NCBI RefSeq assembly: GCF_011745365.1
Contig: NW_024468909.1
Coordinates: 7,068,001 to 7,132,000 of the forward strand
Direction of reading: 5' to 3'
Origin: Cryphonectria parasitica EP155
Lineage: Eukaryota; Ascomycota; Sordariomycetes; Diaporthales; Cryphonectriaceae
DNA length: 64,000 bases
Shown: positions 22,650 through 34,835 of the stretch, piece after piece
Layout: every line of letters starts with the position of its first letter
Numbering within the stretch: position 1 is the stretch's first letter
Made by a program: the position numbers and the translations under genes
Notes under the pieces: generated by a model
Database searches by the model: none
The model's input: the letters and a program-made list of their open reading frames with translations, nothing else
What the model was told of the DNA's origin: nothing

Positions 22650-23689
22650 GGGCGTGGTGTCATTCGCTATGTATGGTTTGATTGAATGGGCGTTGGACAT
22701 GGGTTTTTACGGTGGGGTTTGCATTGTCGATTCTTTCTTCTTATCACCCTCTTTGTGTCCCTCTTTCTTAGTATTTGGCTTTTCTGTTATACCCAGCCTT
22801 CGTTTCTTTCTTCTGCTCCTTCATGATACCCTGGGTGTGTTTGGCAGCAAAATAACATAATGAAGCTTTTCTTTCGTCGATCAGATTGAAATATCAGCTG
22901 GTGGTTTCCCTTCTTCTTCTCTTTTTCTTTCTTCGTTGGATGAGGACTGGTTTTCTTTTTCCGTTTAATTTCTATGGTTGTCACGTGTGGACATTAATGA
23001 AGATGTTGAAATTGAGATGAAAAAATCAATCACTAACCAATTATATGGATATCAAGGCGTATTCATGTGCAAATTGAAAGTCTCTTGTGCAAACAGTAAT
23101 TCAGTGCTATTGCACAAATCATAGAAGTTGATGCTGAGTCGTAGCAAGTGCCTCACTGCCAGCACCGTCGATGGCAATGTACAACGAAGGTAATGCCGAA
23201 AAGTCTCTGTAAATACAGTTCTCCATAGTTAGTACTTACTCAGGATGATCCTCTATTGACGGCAGGCTGAACAGCATGCAGTAGAAACCAGCTACTACTG
23301 CGACATCAGCAGCCTTGCCCACAGCGATGCTATCATGTGTGAGCACTGATGTTACGTGACAGAAAGCATTCCGAGTTGCTCGAGCACATTGGAGGTAAAT
23401 GAATCAATACACATGAACGCATACATGCACACAGGCCCAGACCGGGGAATCTTGAGACGGCATTGAAGATTAATCAGAATTCTTTCTTTTCTTTTCTTTG
23501 TATTGATCGAAATAACTGGTATGGGTATCTGATACAACATTATGCAACATGAAGAACAGGTGCAGTTCAAGGGGGTAAAGTGACTATAGGTAGGTAATTA
23601 TATGTGAGCTTTTACAGCTGACACACACAGGCGCTGAGAAGAGAATGAAACTACTATCCATAGCATTCCTTGTAATCATTGCCCTCCCT
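22650..23689. other. Convergent 3' flank, no gene seen
   Basis: 1040 bp between two convergent genes (424-aa protein on +, lipid phosphatase on -). AT-rich, with no ORF worth keeping. Confidence 0.55.
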
Positions 23690-24954
23690 CTACACCATGT
23701 TTTCAGACCCCGTAGCTGGTCCTGATGCGACCGGCTTGCGTGAGAAGGTGCCGTTGTTACTGCTGGTGCCATTCGAAACACCATTGTGGTGGCCATTGCT
23801 AAAGGCTCCATGCTCACTACCATATGCTCCTCCTCCAGACGCCGCCCCAGCCCCAGCACCGCCCCAGCCAGCGCGGCGGGTGAAGGTGGCGCCAGCAAGT
23901 TCCGGGCTGGCAAAGTCAAAGGGGACGCCCCTGTGGAGAGGGATATGGTTGATGCGCCAGTCCCAGATGGCGGCATAGGTCATGCGGTAGGCGGAGAAGG
24001 CCATGACGGTGCCGATGCAGGCGCCGGCAAAGACATCGTACCAGTTGTGGAACTCGTCGATGGTCAGGGCGCCGCCGATCAGCACGGCGCCGAGGACGGG
24101 GGCGTAGATGGCGACGAGCTTCCACATGGCGGGGTGGTAGTTGGCAAAGACCTTGAGCTTGGCGTTGAGGTAGAGGTACAGGAAGATGAAGCCGCCAAAG
24201 GCCGCGGTGGTGTGGCCCGAGGGAAACGACTCGAGGCTGTCGTCGATGGTGTCCGGGTCGCCGGTGCAGATGTCGCGGGTGAAGTAGATCTGCTTGAAGC
24301 CCGTGGCGTCGTACTGGTTCTTGATGAGCGAGGTGTCGGGCTGGCAGACGGCCAGGAAGTGGGGGCGCAGGCCGCCGATGAGCCACTTGAGGAAGACCTG
24401 AAAGACGGCCGCCGTGATCAGGGAGTAGAGGAGGCCGATGATGGCGTTGTTGGCGTCCCAGAAGGAGCGCACGCGGATCTGCATGCAGAGGATGACAAAG
24501 ATGGGCACCAGGCTGCCCAGCAGGGCGGCTGCCCAGATGGGGACAATCTCCTTGCGGAGGGGATAGGCGAATTGAGGGTAGACGACCTCGCCGTCAGAGA
24601 AGGTGACGGGGAAGGATCTGGTTGGGGCAGGGTGCGCCTCGTAGACCTGAAGAAGAAGGGGACTGGTTAGTATTGAGATATAGTCTTGCATTAGAGCATA
24701 AAAGACTGAATAAACTATATGCAGAATTTATGTATATATAGACGACTTACACCAAGGCCAATGGCTCCCAGACAGGCCATGGTCAGAATGTCGAGCCATG
24801 TATACTTGAGCCACTGCCCAAAGGAAGGACGAGTAGCCATCGAGTAGGTAGACTGGTTGCCACCATGGCGGTTATTGTGGTGACCATGGCCTTTGGTAGA
24901 AGAAGTGGTGGCCGCTGTTGGACCATCACGCTGTCGACGGTTGAAGAGACCCAT
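23690..24954 (-). CDS. PAP2-superfamily lipid phosphate phosphatase
   Basis: Membrane phosphatase of the PAP2/LPP type, expected to dephosphorylate phosphatidate or related lipid phosphates. Exons 24751-24954 and 23690-24646 (104-bp intron, GTAAGT...TTCAG) give 386 aa. Membrane helices include YTWLDILTMACLGAIGLG (N-terminal), AALLGSLVPIFVILCM, AIIGLLYSLITAAVF, GFIFLYLYL and LVAIYAPVLGAVLIGGA. Phosphatase motif 1 is KWLIGGLRP (Lys155, Arg162), motif 2 is PSGH (Ser211, His213), and motif 3 is TIDEFHNWYD (His268, Asp272). The Arg usual in motif 3 (SR-x5-H-x3-D) is absent here, with Ile in its place. The tail is Gly/Ser/Asn-rich and not conserved. The start is the first ATG in exon 1 (MGLFNRRQRDG). 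Confidence 0.9.
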
Positions 24955-27227
24955 CTTGACTGTCAAATTGGGAGTGCCGTGGGCCAGGAAGAGCGTGAGA
25001 GCCCCTTGGGATCAGGCAATATAATTACTGCCGTATTAGTAGTGGTATTATTATACAGTTGTAAGGTCGAGGATGAAGAAGAGAGGGAGAAGGAGAGAGC
25101 ACAGGAAGCAAAGAGAGCAGACGCTGTACTCTTTAGATATAAAATTGAAGTCTCACGATCTAGCCCTTCTTGACGTCACTTTCAAGTGGAACACTACCTC
25201 TTTCTTTATGTTCAAAACAGTGACACTCGTCACCTCCTTTTTAGGCATGTGTTACCATACATTATCAATGGAAATAGAAAGGCCCCATCTCGATCATTCT
25301 TAGATTCATAGTATGTCTGATGACCCGCGGTCGGACCAGAGCCAAGGTCCGCAGCGGCACGGGCTGTCTGATCGTGAAGAAACGAAAAAGAGCCAAGCAT
25401 CAGCGCCAAGTGACATCAGAACGGGTTGGAAACTTGGCTTTCGGTCTTGGCATTTGCTGCCCCCTTGCATTTTCGTGTCCACCACGCCTACGCGGGTCTT
25501 TTCCTCCGCTGAAAGTAGCCGTGTTGGGTTTGTAGCACTTTGTGTTAATTATGCACCTGGTGCTACTGCGAATGGCAGAGGTGATGAAAGGGAAATAAGG
25601 CAGACGATCTGTTCAGGCCCATGTGTTTCAGGCTGGATCGATGTTCGGGAACATCCGTCGGCCATCGTCGACCTCACCACCCACCCTGTCATTTTCTATT
25701 GCAGCAAGAAAGAAAAAAATTCATCATGGACGCGTTTAGGCTACTGTACCGTGGAGTACTGGTACGGTACCTTCACGTGTACGGATGGAACTGAAGAAAA
25801 GAAATGAAAACACTAGACCATCACTATTATGCACGTCTCATTTATGAGGTCTCCCCAATGTGTGTCTTAGACATGATGATATCACAGCGACAGCGTTTTC
25901 CTCTTTTCTTTCTTTTCTTGATCCAGGCTCCAAGTCCTCTCAGCATCGTACTTCCCGTGTTTCTTACCAGGTCTATATCGATCTTTGTAGATGGTCTGGG
26001 GATGAATGTGCGACAGTTCTAGGTCCAAAAGGATGAACACCTTGCAGCGAATGATTTTGGGTGATTACTTAGCAGCTTAGTTCCTATGAAGTATTTGATC
26101 GCGTACGCTAAGCCTGAGAGTGAGACAGCGGATGTCTATGAAGATTGTTGGATAGACATTTGCAATAAAGCATTACATCAGTCAATGCGACATTTCGTCT
26201 CGTCAAGCAATGTCTCATTGATTTAAGACGCCCTACATCCCATTCTTTTCCTGGCTAACTTGAACATTTGGAAATGCATTTCTTTCCCTGCCCACACTCT
26301 CGCGTATCAAAGCCCAGTGCTCTGCAACCTGTGTGGGGCATTTTGATCTGTCTGTATGTGAGTATTTTCGTCCAGAACCTCTTTTCAACAACGTCGCTGA
26401 CAAACAAGATGGTCACACACAGACTGGTCGAGCGAGTCTGACTGTTTTCTCAAAGTTGAGAACACACCCGCCTACTGCACAGACACCCGTGAAGACACGC
26501 ACAAACGCAGCCGGAGATTTGTGTCCGGCGCCGAGTTGCAGTTGGCGCCGAGGGATCTCCAGGGACACAAGCCACGTGCAGGGGCTTTTTATTTTCCCCA
26601 GCCCACCAATTTACTCCAGTGCCATTCATGGCCGTCCTCTACGCCGACAAGCTGACAGCTAGGCCCTGAGCAGGCAAGCGGTAGCGCCTCCTCCAGCTTT
26701 CGACCACTGCAACGGACTGCAGCGTTGCCGGAGGAGCCAGAAATGAGTGGATACGGATCACCTTTTGCTGGCCCAGGGTGGCATCCGCTACAGTAGTGGC
26801 GATCGATGGGTCTCCAGCATGGGTGTGGGGTGATGCACAGGCCAGTGCTGCGCCGGTGATGCAATGTGGGTAAGGCGTTCGAAACCTGTTGTTGACCGGT
26901 TTGTACGACAGTAATGAGTTAATGAGATGCTGGACTACGGTGAATCTTGTTGTTTTTTTGGTCTCTTCAACTCGGATCGAGAGCCTCAAGTCTGCTTTTG
27001 ATTTGGTCTTATCCTGTACTGACATAACTGCTTCTTCATAATTATGTGTTTTCTTCGTTATTTTTCTCCTACATGAGTGACCCAACTATCCTCTACCTCT
27101 GAAGCGTGGACACCGGAGACTGAAGACGCTCCAATCGAAAGAAGGTTCAGCCCGTGAGACGAACACAAATACGTAAATACGCACATTTGGTCTTCCCTCT
27201 CTCCTCTTTTCTTTTTCTTCTTTACCC
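24955..27227. other. Gene-free region of 2.3 kb
   Basis: Lies between two divergently oriented genes. The longest ORF (25313-25807, +) has low-complexity codon use and no family likeness, so it is not called. Nothing else is supported. Confidence 0.5.
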
Positions 27228-28349
27228 ATGGCGTCCTATTCGACAAGCACAGGCCCACTCTGGGGTTCAACAACAATGACATCGTCATCCTCAAAGCAGG
27301 GGCGCGGCCAGGCATGGGCATCTGCGACGTGGGCAACGGGCCAGAGCATTATCTCAGGCATTCTGTACCAGAGGAAAGACTACGATGTGGCCCAGCACCA
27401 TCGCGCAGAATACACGCATTTTCGTGATGAGATCTTGATGCCACCGGCCTACGACAGCATTGTGCCCGCTCCTCAACAACAACAACAACAACAACACCAG
27501 CAGCAGCCACAGAGCCAGAGTCTACTGCTACAGCGCCCACAACTGCGATTTTCCTCCTCTACCTCCTCACCATCTTCCCTCTCTTCTCCTAAGCCCTCTC
27601 CAGCACCTTCTGCTACTGGTACTGGTGCTGCCCTGCGACATCAACCCATCGACCTCCCCTGCCTCCCACGTCTTTTGGGCCTCGAGAATCTGGACGAGTG
27701 GGACGACATCCTCAAACGCACTCTTCGCTTTCATGGCCTAGCCGACTACGTCACTGGGCCCAACCCGAACACCCAGGACCCGTCACACAACAGCAGCACC
27801 AAAAACAACATGAATAGCAACAAGACCCATCTTCTCAACCCCGACCAGCATACCGCCAACTGTGCTGCCATCTGCCTCCTCATGGTGGGCTCCTTCTCGG
27901 CCGACGTCCGCGACACCCTCCTGGCCTACGGCTACGACCCTTCCGAGGAGGACCCGCGCGCCCTCCACGACCTCGTCCTCGAGGCGCTCCCCAAAGCCGC
28001 AGGCGAGGACGTCTCCACTTGGATGGCCGAGCTGAGCAACCTGAGCCCGACAGACCGCCGCTTCGACGGCAGCCTGCGCGAGTTTTGTCTGCGGCTGCAG
28101 TACCTGCGCAGGAGGCTGTACCAGGCCGAGCCGCAGCCGAACGATAACCTGGTGCTGGTCATGGCCGTGCTGGGGCTGGCGCGGTGTGATCGGTACGAGG
28201 GCCTGAGCATGACGCTGGGGAGGGAGCTGGAGAGGGGGGGTCTGACCTGGGCGAGGCTGATGGGGGATCTGAGTACCGTGCATGGAAGGGAGGTGAGGGA
28301 GAGGAGGAGGTTACGGGCCAAGGAGGTTGATGATGAGAGCGGGTCATGA
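27228..28349 (+). CDS. Gag-like protein (Copia/UBN2-type fold), possibly domesticated
   Basis: Single-exon, 373 aa. A Ser/Gln-rich N-terminus (CAA repeats coding for Gln) precedes a folded C-terminal 200 residues. That part reads like the Gag core of Copia-type elements. It starts with a Trp-anchored segment (LENLDEWDDILKRTLRFHGL) and continues with helices NCAAICLLMVGSFSADVRDTL and PRALHDLVLEALP. It then has the hallmark run GSLREFCLRLQYLRRRLYQA, DNLVLVMAVLGLARCDRYEG and LERGGLTWARLMGDLS. No CCHC knuckle, protease, integrase or reverse transcriptase follows, and no LTR is seen nearby. The call rests on pattern likeness by eye; it could be an ordinary helical protein. The gene itself looks real (clean ATG in CCATGG, GC-rich third positions). 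Confidence 0.5.
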   Translation: MASYSTSTGPLWGSTTMTSSSSKQGRGQAWASATWATGQSIISGILYQRKDYDVAQHHRAEYTHFRDEILMPPAYDSIVPAPQQQQQQQHQQQPQSQSLLLQRPQLRFSSSTSSPSSLSSPKPSPAPSATGTGAALRHQPIDLPCLPRLLGLENLDEWDDILKRTLRFHGLADYVTGPNPNTQDPSHNSSTKNNMNSNKTHLLNPDQHTANCAAICLLMVGSFSADVRDTLLAYGYDPSEEDPRALHDLVLEALPKAAGEDVSTWMAELSNLSPTDRRFDGSLREFCLRLQYLRRRLYQAEPQPNDNLVLVMAVLGLARCDRYEGLSMTLGRELERGGLTWARLMGDLSTVHGREVRERRRLRAKEVDDESGS

Positions 28350-28651
28350 ATGAGGGAGGGAGAAGAAGAGAGCGAAGAGCTCTGAGGCGGGGCTGTCTTT
28401 TGAAGGAAGGGAAAAACACACACAACTGGGTACACAGAACCGGGTTTTGGGAACGTTTTGATAATGAGAACATGAGCATTGTTAGTTTATCTTGTATTAT
28501 CACATGCAATAGTATATAATGATGATGATACGAATACATAAATAAGTATGCATTTATACGTACATTTGAACAAGGATCTCCTGTTCATATGTCTCTTCTT
28601 CTTCTTCTTAGTGAGGGTAGGAATGAGGTGTCTGATGATAACCCTATACTC
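28350..28651. other. Short convergent 3' region
   Basis: 302 bp between the Gag-like gene and the converging MFS gene; AT-rich, no feature seen. Confidence 0.6.
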
Positions 28652-30249
28652 TCACCCACGAAAAGGGAACCTCTCCCGCAGCCAACCACCTTTCCAGTAG
28701 AACAACATAGGCGCCGGCATCAAGACCAGACTCAGACCTCCCAAAACACTAAACCCAACTCCATACCCAAGTCTCTCAAACATACCCCCTACAAACAACG
28801 GAACAATCCCGCCCACCATGCTCCGCAGAAACGCCCCAGCCGCCAGCGCCGAGGCTGCCCTGTCCGCGAACGCATCGATATAGTACGTCTGCACCGTGTT
28901 GAAGATGCTCACCTGGCTCGCCCCAAAGAGAAGCATGGCCGCCAGCGGGACCTGCCAGGCGCGCTGGTCCTGCAGTGCCCATCCGAACCAAAACAATGAC
29001 GCCGGCAGAAACACGGCCCCGATGTTGGCCATGGGCAGGCGGTACTCGGGCTGGCCATCGTCGCCGTGGCGCCGGGCCAGGTAATTGTACAGCCTGTTGT
29101 TGTAGCGCACGATGAAGACCGAGGTCAGCACGAAGCCGAGCATGGGTGCCAGATATGCCCATCCGAGCTGGGACTGGTCGAAGAAGTACGGGCTGCCGGA
29201 CCAGATGTTTGAGTACTCGGCGTACAGGCTGTACATGGAGGTGAAGATGAGTGCCTGGTATACAGACATGGTGAAAACGATGGGCTGGGTTGTGAGGATC
29301 CGCACGGCGCGGGTGCTGTTTTGTGCAATCTTGCGCAGGATCGACGAATCGGACCCTGGAGGACAGCCCTCGACTGTATACTCCGTCTCTGGATGTTTCT
29401 TCTGCAGGCGTCTCTTGCGATCTTCCAGGATGGTGACGGCCCGCGTCTCGTGGAGAAAGAAGTAACACATCCCGGTGACCAGGCTCGACGCAACCAGGAG
29501 AATCCAGAAGATCCACCGCCAGCTCAGGTGTGCGACCACCAGACCACCAATGAGAGGTCTTTGTAAATATAACGGTGTTGTTAGCACGAATCAATAGTAA
29601 AGAGGCAGAGCTGAGTTCAGTAAAACTCGAGCTCCCAAACAATTATGAACACTCACCCGACTGTGGGACCCAAGACAGGCGCCACCAGGTACACCCCCAG
29701 CACCTGGCTTCTCTCCTGCGTCTCAAACAGATCCGAGATACTCCCGCCGCCGTTGGCCACGCTGACGCTCCCAAAGAAGCCCGAAAGCGTCCGGAGAACC
29801 ACCAGCCCCGCGGCCGATCGTATGAGCGCCGTTGGGATCTGCAGCAGCGTAAACACCCCAAAACAAAACACAAACAGCCGCCGCCGCCCAAAAGTCTCGC
29901 TCATGGGCGCCAGGAAAAGAGGGCCCACGCCGAGCATGCACACGAACCCGGCCTGGCTGGCCATGACCAACCCCTGGTCTGCCCCCAGGTCGGCGGCGAT
30001 GGCATCGGCGGCTGGGTCCAGGATGGACGATGCGGCGGGGGACAGGAGGGCGAGGATGAAGATCTGGAGGACCTGGGTTGCTTTTCTGGCGCGCGACCAT
30101 GCGTACGGGTTGTCTGGATCGTCTGGGCCGAAGGAGATGGTCTGTTGTTGGCTGTGCTCGTGACCTTGAGGCGGAGGGCTTGAGGGGAGTAAAGGCTGGC
30201 GTTCCTCGTCACCCAGGCGACGAGGGCTTTTAGATCTGTCTGGAGACAT
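28652..30249 (-). CDS. MFS transporter, DHA1 (drug:H+ antiporter) type
   Basis: Twelve-helix major facilitator of the DHA1 family, which exports drugs, polyamines or metabolites at the plasma membrane. Exons 29657-30249 and 28652-29558 (98-bp intron, GTGAGT...CAAAG) give 499 aa. The N-terminal cytosolic part ends with the family signature PDDPDNPYAWSRARK. Motif A is LFLAPMSETFGRRR. Antiporter motif C reads GVYLVAPVLGPTVG then PLIGG, with the intron splitting the Gly codon in its middle. The central loop (RKRRLQKKHPETEY) and second half (FIVRYNNRLYNYLARRHGD; FGASQVSIFNTVQTYYIDAF) match fungal DHA1 proteins. Substrate cannot be told. The AAG acceptor is less common than CAG/TAG but keeps the motif exact. 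Confidence 0.92.
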
Positions 30250-32159
30250 TGGTACAGATTGGTTGGCCAGTCGAGTTGATCAATGGTCTTTTTGGATGGG
30301 CTTGAGATGAGCCCGTTTAGGGACTGGCAAGACCTATACAATTGCAGGCCAATATCAGACCAGAGATGAACCACATGCAGAAGATGTTGGATCTCACCGT
30401 GTAATTAAATGGACATCTTGTTTGACACAACGTACCAAGGAAGGGCAATTGGTTCATGGAAAGTAACCGATATGACCTGGCCAATATCAGTATGGATGTA
30501 GTGAGAGCTTGATTTTTCACTGATAACAATCAAAAGCCTGCTCAGGAGGCTGGTTGTATCAATCACGATACCCCGCAATCTCTCTGCCCACGTTTGCGGG
30601 CTGCGAAGTGTGCACTAACAGAGTTATGACATATTTTTGTTTGACATTTATTAACACGCTCCGTTTGGAGATGAATAGTAACAGTATAACGAGTTCCTCA
30701 AAGATATGTACGATATCTATATCCAGTTGAAGATTGGCACAGGAAAATGCAGTTGAATATGTAAATAATACTTGCAGTTGCTCAGAAAACAGAAGACATG
30801 TTGTGGTGAATCCATTGTGAACCTTGGAAGGGGGTATAAACAGCATCTCGCATGGTACGTCATAATAATGAACCCACCACGTCATCGCAATAGACTCTAG
30901 CGAGTGGTGATCATGTCCGTTCTTTGCTGAAACTATTCCCACTCTCAAATGAGCTGCAGGAAATAGAAGATCAAAAAGCAATTTTAATGAGTTGTAGAAG
31001 GAGGCAACTGCTGAAATTGAATAATAATTGGGTGCTGGGCTAAAACGGCGGACAATACAAAATGGGAATGAATTACAATTTCGCATTCGCCTCTCAGCAC
31101 TCCGAAGGCCAGGCCAGACTATCAACTCAGCTCATTGACAACCTAATTGCCAGAATAATTCATGATGCAAGATTTAGCTTACAAAGCCTCGATCTACACG
31201 CTTTTCAACGATTCCATCACACCAGGTAGATACTTAGTATGCACACAACATCACCAGCATCAAATTGTTCTGTGTTTCTTGCCTTGACTCCAACTTCAAC
31301 AGAAACTGTTCTTCTTCGCATGACAATTATATCATCCTGCTCCCAGCGAATCAGCACCTATTCTCTCCACCAAGTGCCATGTGAAGTAATGCCGAAAGAA
31401 GAGGGGTTTCATGGTCAGAGGGTCAACGTGATCATGATATCTCAGCACGCCATAAACCATGCATCCTAAAAGTACCATGCTTAGACCGCTTATGGTCCAG
31501 TGAACTAAGTACATGGGCTTGGAGGATCACCAGTGCCACTATCCCTAAACGAGACCACACATCACCCAAAGGTGAATGCAGTGACAGCGATTAGTGTACC
31601 TTCTTATTCTCGTTATCGCGGATGGGCAAGATGCTGCTGACCGTGAACAAGTCTTTTCTCTCTCTTCGATCTCCCTCTCCCTTCTCTTTCTTTCCTTCTT
31701 GCGACCACATGGCAGCCTGCATGCAAGAACAGTCTCCGCACGCTCGGATTGAGCGGCAAGCAGAGACTTAATGAAAAAAAAGAAAATAGCTTAAATATGT
31801 GGGCTCCCTTGTTCCTCATCATGCGTAATGATTCCGTATTGCGTCCAGGGAGGATCACGCTATCGAGATGCACCTAGCTAACCATGACAAGAGGCAGTCG
31901 TCAGTCTTCCAGGCAGAAGTATTTATTTCCATTTTCCTCTTTTCGTGTAGGATCGCGGCCCGATTCACAATGGTGAACAATTTCATCCCTGTGGAGTGGC
32001 GTTGAAAGAGTAAAGTACATTCATATATATATTATCGTTATTATCATAATCTTAAAATCTCTATGCCATTGTTACCCCTTGACTATCACTTGTCCCGAGA
32101 GTGACGGCCATCTTTTACGTTGGAGGTTTTACAACTTCAAGCTCACAAGCAAAGCCAAA
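30250..32159. other. Gene-free region of 1.9 kb
   Basis: Lies between divergent genes (MFS on -, glutaminase on +). The 188-codon ORF on - (30559-31125) lacks an ATG near its start and has AT-rich, non-coding codon use. Promoters for both neighbours must lie here. Confidence 0.5.
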
Positions 32160-34373
32160 ATGCAGTCGAGCTGGGCCCTCAGGCTGCTCTGCAGCGCGGC
32201 TGCTTTCACAACATCGTGGGCTTCCACAGCGAGCATCTCGTCTTACCCACTGGCCGTCCGCAACCCCTATCTCTCCGCCTGGCTTCCAGGAAACACCGCC
32301 AGTAACGCTCCTACAGCCGAGCCTGAATTCTGGTATGGACAGATATTATACTGGCCTGTGTTCGCCCGCGTTGCTGGCACCACATACTACCTCTTCAGCG
32401 AGGTGAACGGCGTGTCCAACGCAAAGGCAGCAACCCAGACGGCAATCGAGTTCACCTCGACGCATACCATCATCACCTACACCGCCGGATCCGCCACCGT
32501 CATTCTTGACTTCTTCTCGCCCGTGTCCCCAAGCAATTACATCCGCCAGTCTCTGCCATACTCATATCTCACGGTCAACGTCACCAGCTCGACCGCACAG
32601 GATGTCCAGATCTTCAGCGGCATCGACGACTCGTGGTCTGGCTTCTCGGGATCCCTCGACGCCGTTGTGGACACGGGCTCGAATGGCGAGACAATCTACT
32701 GGGACCTCTCGGACCCGGGGCAGACCCTCTACGAGGAGGTCGACCAGATGGCCGCATGGGGCTCCGTCGTCTTTGGCAGCAAGCCCGCCACCGGCGCCAC
32801 GCTGACGTACATGTACAATGTGCGCAGCACCGTGCAGCAGGACTTTGTGGCCAGCGGGACTCTCGACAACACGGCCACGGCGTACGGCGAGGACTACACT
32901 TTTGGCATCAGCCAGGACTTTGGCAGCACGACGAGCGCCTCGGCCACCTTTGCTGTGGGGTATGATCGTGCCCACGCGCTGACGTTTCTCGGCGCCTCGT
33001 ACAGCGGGTACTACATGTCCGAGTACTCGACGCCCGCAACGGCCCTGCCTGCATTCCTGGCCGACTATGAGAGCGCCTACGACGAGTCTCTCACTTTTGA
33101 CGCTCGGGTCGTGGCGGCTGGTAGCGAGTTCACGCCCTTCAACACGGACTACACTGATCTTCTCGAGCAGTCTGTGCGGCAGATCTACGGTGCCATGGAC
33201 GTGGTGATTCCCACGAGCACGTATGACACGGCGGACGTGCTGGTGTTTCTCAAGGAGATCTCCAGCGATGGGGATGTGTCGACCATTGATGTGATTCTTC
33301 CAACGTTCCCTGCGCTCTATGTCATCAGCCCGGACTGGATCAAACTTCTCGTTGAGCCGTATCTTATCTATCTGAATACTGGCGACTGGCCGGAGAAGTA
33401 CATTCCGCATGACCTGGGAGGTACGTAATTACTTGTCAATAACAACTTTTGGCCTCATAGAAGATGAGATGGTCAAGATCAGGAGGATTTATAAAAGAAA
33501 AAAGAAAAAAGAAAAAATAGAAAGGCTGACACACAAGCCACAGTCTACCCACAAGCGTCAGGACACAACGACGGCGGCGGCGAGGCCATCTACGTAGAAG
33601 CCACAGCCCCGCTGTTCACCCTGATCTACGCCTACACCTACGCCACAGGCGCCTCAACGGCCTGGCTGGACGAGTACCGAGAGAAACTCTTCGTGGCAGG
33701 TGACTGGACGGTCGACAACGGCTTGTACCCGTCAGACCAGCTCAGCACCGTCGACGCCATCACGGAGAGCGCCAACCAGACGGGCCTTGCCATCTGCGCG
33801 GCCGTGGGGCTCAAGGCGCTGGGCGCCCTGTTTTCTCTGTCCAACTACACGACGTACGGCGAGAGCTTCGCCGACACCATCTACACGACCGAGGGGATCG
33901 GGCTGGACAGCACCTCGGCCCCGACGCACTTTACTTACAACTATGACTTCCCAGACAGCTGGGTCACGGCGTTCCACCTGTTCCCGGACAGCCTGCTGGG
34001 GCTGTCGACGTTTCCCGAGGAGGCGCACATCATGCAGGCCGCGTGGTACGCTGAGCAGTATGCCGCGCTGGCGTCCGTCAGCGGGGGCACGCTGTATGCC
34101 GTCCCGGGCAACGGGTACTCGGTGGACTTTATGATCTCTGAGTGGGCCGTGTGGGTGGGCGCGACGAGCCGCAAGTATGCCTCGAGCTATGGGGTCGGCG
34201 AGTCGGCCGTGGACGCCATGTTTAAGTTTATCACCAATGGGTTGAACCCTGTGCCTATGCCGACCAAGTTTGTTGTGAGCGGGTCTTCGGATCTGGGGGA
34301 GTATGTGAACAACAAGGCGAGGAGCACGGTTGGGAGTGTGTGGTCTCTTGTGGCGTTGGACGGGACCTGGTGA
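32160..34373 (+). CDS. gtaA: Secreted glutaminase, GtaA family
   Basis: Extracellular or wall-bound enzyme of the fungal GtaA family that converts L-glutamine to glutamate and ammonia. Exons 32160-33420 and 33544-34373 (123-bp intron, GTACGT...CACAG) give 696 aa, near the family length. The N-terminus MQSSWALRLLCSAAAFTTSW is a signal peptide. Family landmarks: YPLAVRNPYLSAWLPG; EPEFWYGQILYWPVFARV; the central IPTSTYDTADVLVFLKEISS and LPTFPALYVISPDWIKLLVE; then YPQASGHNDGGGEAIYVEAT across the intron, and DNGLYPSDQLSTVDAITESA. Several N-glycosylation sequons occur. The start is the Met directly before the signal peptide. The ORF extends 27 codons upstream to another ATG, which would bury the signal and is unlikely to be used. 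Confidence 0.92.
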
Positions 34374-34681
34374 GATGGAATAAAAGTAATATATCTGGCC
34401 GGATTGGACGAATTGATGAATATAATGGTGGAGAATAGTATAAAATGATACTAGAATTGGTATATCTGTCTATAGTACTCTTATTTGTAATAGATTGACA
34501 ACATTGAACATGAAGCAGTCTCACCAAGGGAGGCCATGTTTCTCAAGGCGACTGTTTCCCATATTGCAACTTGAAAATGAGCCTGAAGAATGAGGGAAGG
34601 CTTAAGAACGTTGAGAGGAAATAAGACTTGAGCCGAAATATACTGACATTTGGTTTCGGATATATACATGTACACATTAGG
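34374..34681. other. AT-rich flank of the transposon
   Basis: 308 bp from the glutaminase stop to the transposon. No gene or repeat seen. Confidence 0.6.
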
Positions 34682-34683
34682 TA

Positions 34684-34725
34684 CTGTCTGACCCCCCCTT
34701 GCCGGACACCCGTACCCGCCGGACA
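34684..34725 (+). repeat. Left terminal inverted repeat (42 bp)
   Basis: Identical, in reverse complement, to 36846-36887. The match stops at 34726, where the inner sequences differ. Confidence 0.97.
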
Positions 34726-34835
34726 CTAAAATGCGAAATGGCTCACACAATTGCCACCTTTTCAAGTATATAGAAATAATTCACTTCAAATCGTATAATA
34801 ATAATAAATATATCATCGAAATGATCTAAATTTCC

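Noticed and set aside
23786..24670. 294-codon ORF on + opposite the lipid phosphatase
   Set aside because: Shadow of the PAP2 gene; composition is Gly/Asp/Val-rich as expected of an antisense frame in GC-rich coding DNA.
25313..25807. 164-codon ORF on + in the 2.3-kb gap
   Set aside because: No domain, unusual composition and no splice partners; probably chance.
30559..31125. 188-codon ORF on -
   Set aside because: Starts from TTG, AT-rich and with no family likeness; probably chance in an AT-rich spacer.
32079..32159. Upstream ATG extending the glutaminase by 27 codons
   Set aside because: It would place the signal peptide inside the protein; the ATG at 32160 gives a normal secreted N-terminus.
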